Source: DATKEJ01 sp963768715 (GTDB lineage: Bacteria; Bacteroidota; Rhodothermia; Rhodothermales; DATKEJ01). From it: a DNA stretch of 64,000 bases. The notes under the pieces were generated by a model, which saw nothing but the letters and a program-made list of their open reading frames with translations, was not told where the DNA came from and searched no databases. Shown one piece after another: positions 63,718 through 64,000 of the stretch. Positions within the stretch are counted from its first letter, which is position 1. Every line of letters starts with the position of its first letter. The stretch spans positions 186,001 to 250,000 of the forward strand of contig CAVYJC010000004.1 in NCBI GenBank assembly GCA_963768715.1. Direction: 5' to 3'. The position numbers were made by a program, and so were the translations under genes.

Positions 63718-64000
63718 ATCCTTCTTCGCCCCAACCGCCAGTAAATGCGCACTGACTCCCCGTATCGACGGTTCATTTTCGAGCCGTCGCGCCGTCGCCA
63801 GAATATCATCACGGCGACGCGCATCCTGCCATCGATCCTCAAAGTCGGGCAACATCCACCCAGGTCCATCGAATCCGAGCACGACGACGTTCGAGAATCC
63901 CGCTTCAACAAGTTCGGATTGCAGCTCATCCGGACGATGAAACTTCGCAGTCGTGAAGTACTCCAGATTCCCTGTGTCATTGCGGTGAATTCCTTCGTCC
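63709..64000 (-). CDS. class I SAM-dependent methyltransferase (5' truncated by the window end)
   Basis: Open from the window edge to a TAA at 63709-63711; 96 residues are visible. FHRPDELQSELVEAGFSNVVVLG, then FDGPGWMLPDFEDRWQD, then RGVSAHLLAVGAKKDER match the C-terminal part of a common methyltransferase group (PGWxLPDF...ARRxxxLxxAR). The SAM site lies beyond the window. The stop lies inside a heptad-periodic tract, so the last residues may derive from repeat sequence. Substrate unknown. Confidence 0.75.
   Translation of the reverse strand, partial: DEGIHRNDTGNLEYFTTAKFHRPDELQSELVEAGFSNVVVLGFDGPGWMLPDFEDRWQDARRRDDILATARRLENEPSIRGVSAHLLAVGAKKDER

Overview
This GC-rich window most likely comes from a member of the Rhodothermales (Rhodothermota/Bacteroidota side). 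The evidence is a secreted protein with a C-terminal type IX secretion sorting domain (YPNPFNPTT motif), three TonB-dependent receptors with carboxypeptidase-like N-terminal repeats, DUF4249 lipoproteins beside two of them, a DUF6090-type membrane protein and a short Bacteroidota-type RNA polymerase omega subunit. The assignment is an inference from gene content.

Layout, left to right. 1-3.0 kb: end of a secreted dockerin-containing protein, a small T9SS-exported protein, and an orphan CopG-type antitoxin. 3.0-3.6 kb: an island of hairpins and short repeats. 3.6-11.2 kb (minus): nuoA-B-C-D-E-F-G-H of respiratory complex I, without nuoI-N. 11.6-15.4 kb: a TonB receptor and a divergent outer-membrane barrel. 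15.4-18.0 kb (minus): mnmG and rsmG. 18.0-18.6 kb: a four-helix-bundle (S23/IVP-like) gene bracketed by inverted 7-bp tandem repeats. 18.8-20.3 kb: two small membrane proteins and a winged-helix regulator with matching operator-like palindromes. 20.4-25.5 kb: an ACT-domain protein, a TrpF-like protein, a BNR-repeat protein, a DUF6090-type protein, and an arsR-arsM-HAD group. 25.6-29.4 kb (minus): rpmH-rnpA-yidC-mnmE. 29.7-40.2 kb (plus): a long housekeeping run of rplM-rpsI, rpsB-tsf, pyrH-frr, tRNA-Ser, yicC, gmk, rpoZ, coaBC, a uracil-DNA glycosylase, dnaB and a methyltransferase. 40-49.5 kb: a Rieske oxygenase, an SLC12-like transporter, a Deg protease, a propeller lipoprotein, a ChlI/MoxR-like AAA+ ATPase, ilvE and a GT2 glycosyltransferase. 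49.5-58 kb: two paralogous TonB-receptor/DUF4249 loci, one carrying a decayed extra DUF4249 copy. 58-64 kb: a trypsin-like lipoprotein, a YtcJ-like amidohydrolase, a ParD/ParE pair with a broken toxin, two lipoproteins, and the end of a methyltransferase.

Two themes stand out. First, at least a dozen non-coding stretches carry short tandem repeats whose sequence differs from place to place but whose period is always 7 bp. One pair lies in inverted orientation around the S23-like gene, a layout like that of 23S rRNA intervening sequences. Three copies of a hairpin followed by ACCGKGTCGTGGC are also present, two of them leading straight into heptad tracts. Second, several ordinary genes (nuoF, nuoD, the winged-helix regulator, yicC, the Deg protease, parE) are interrupted by single-base slips whose correction restores the family sequence. 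Because they hit core genes, uncorrected sequencing indels are the leading explanation, but true pseudogenes cannot be excluded from sequence alone.
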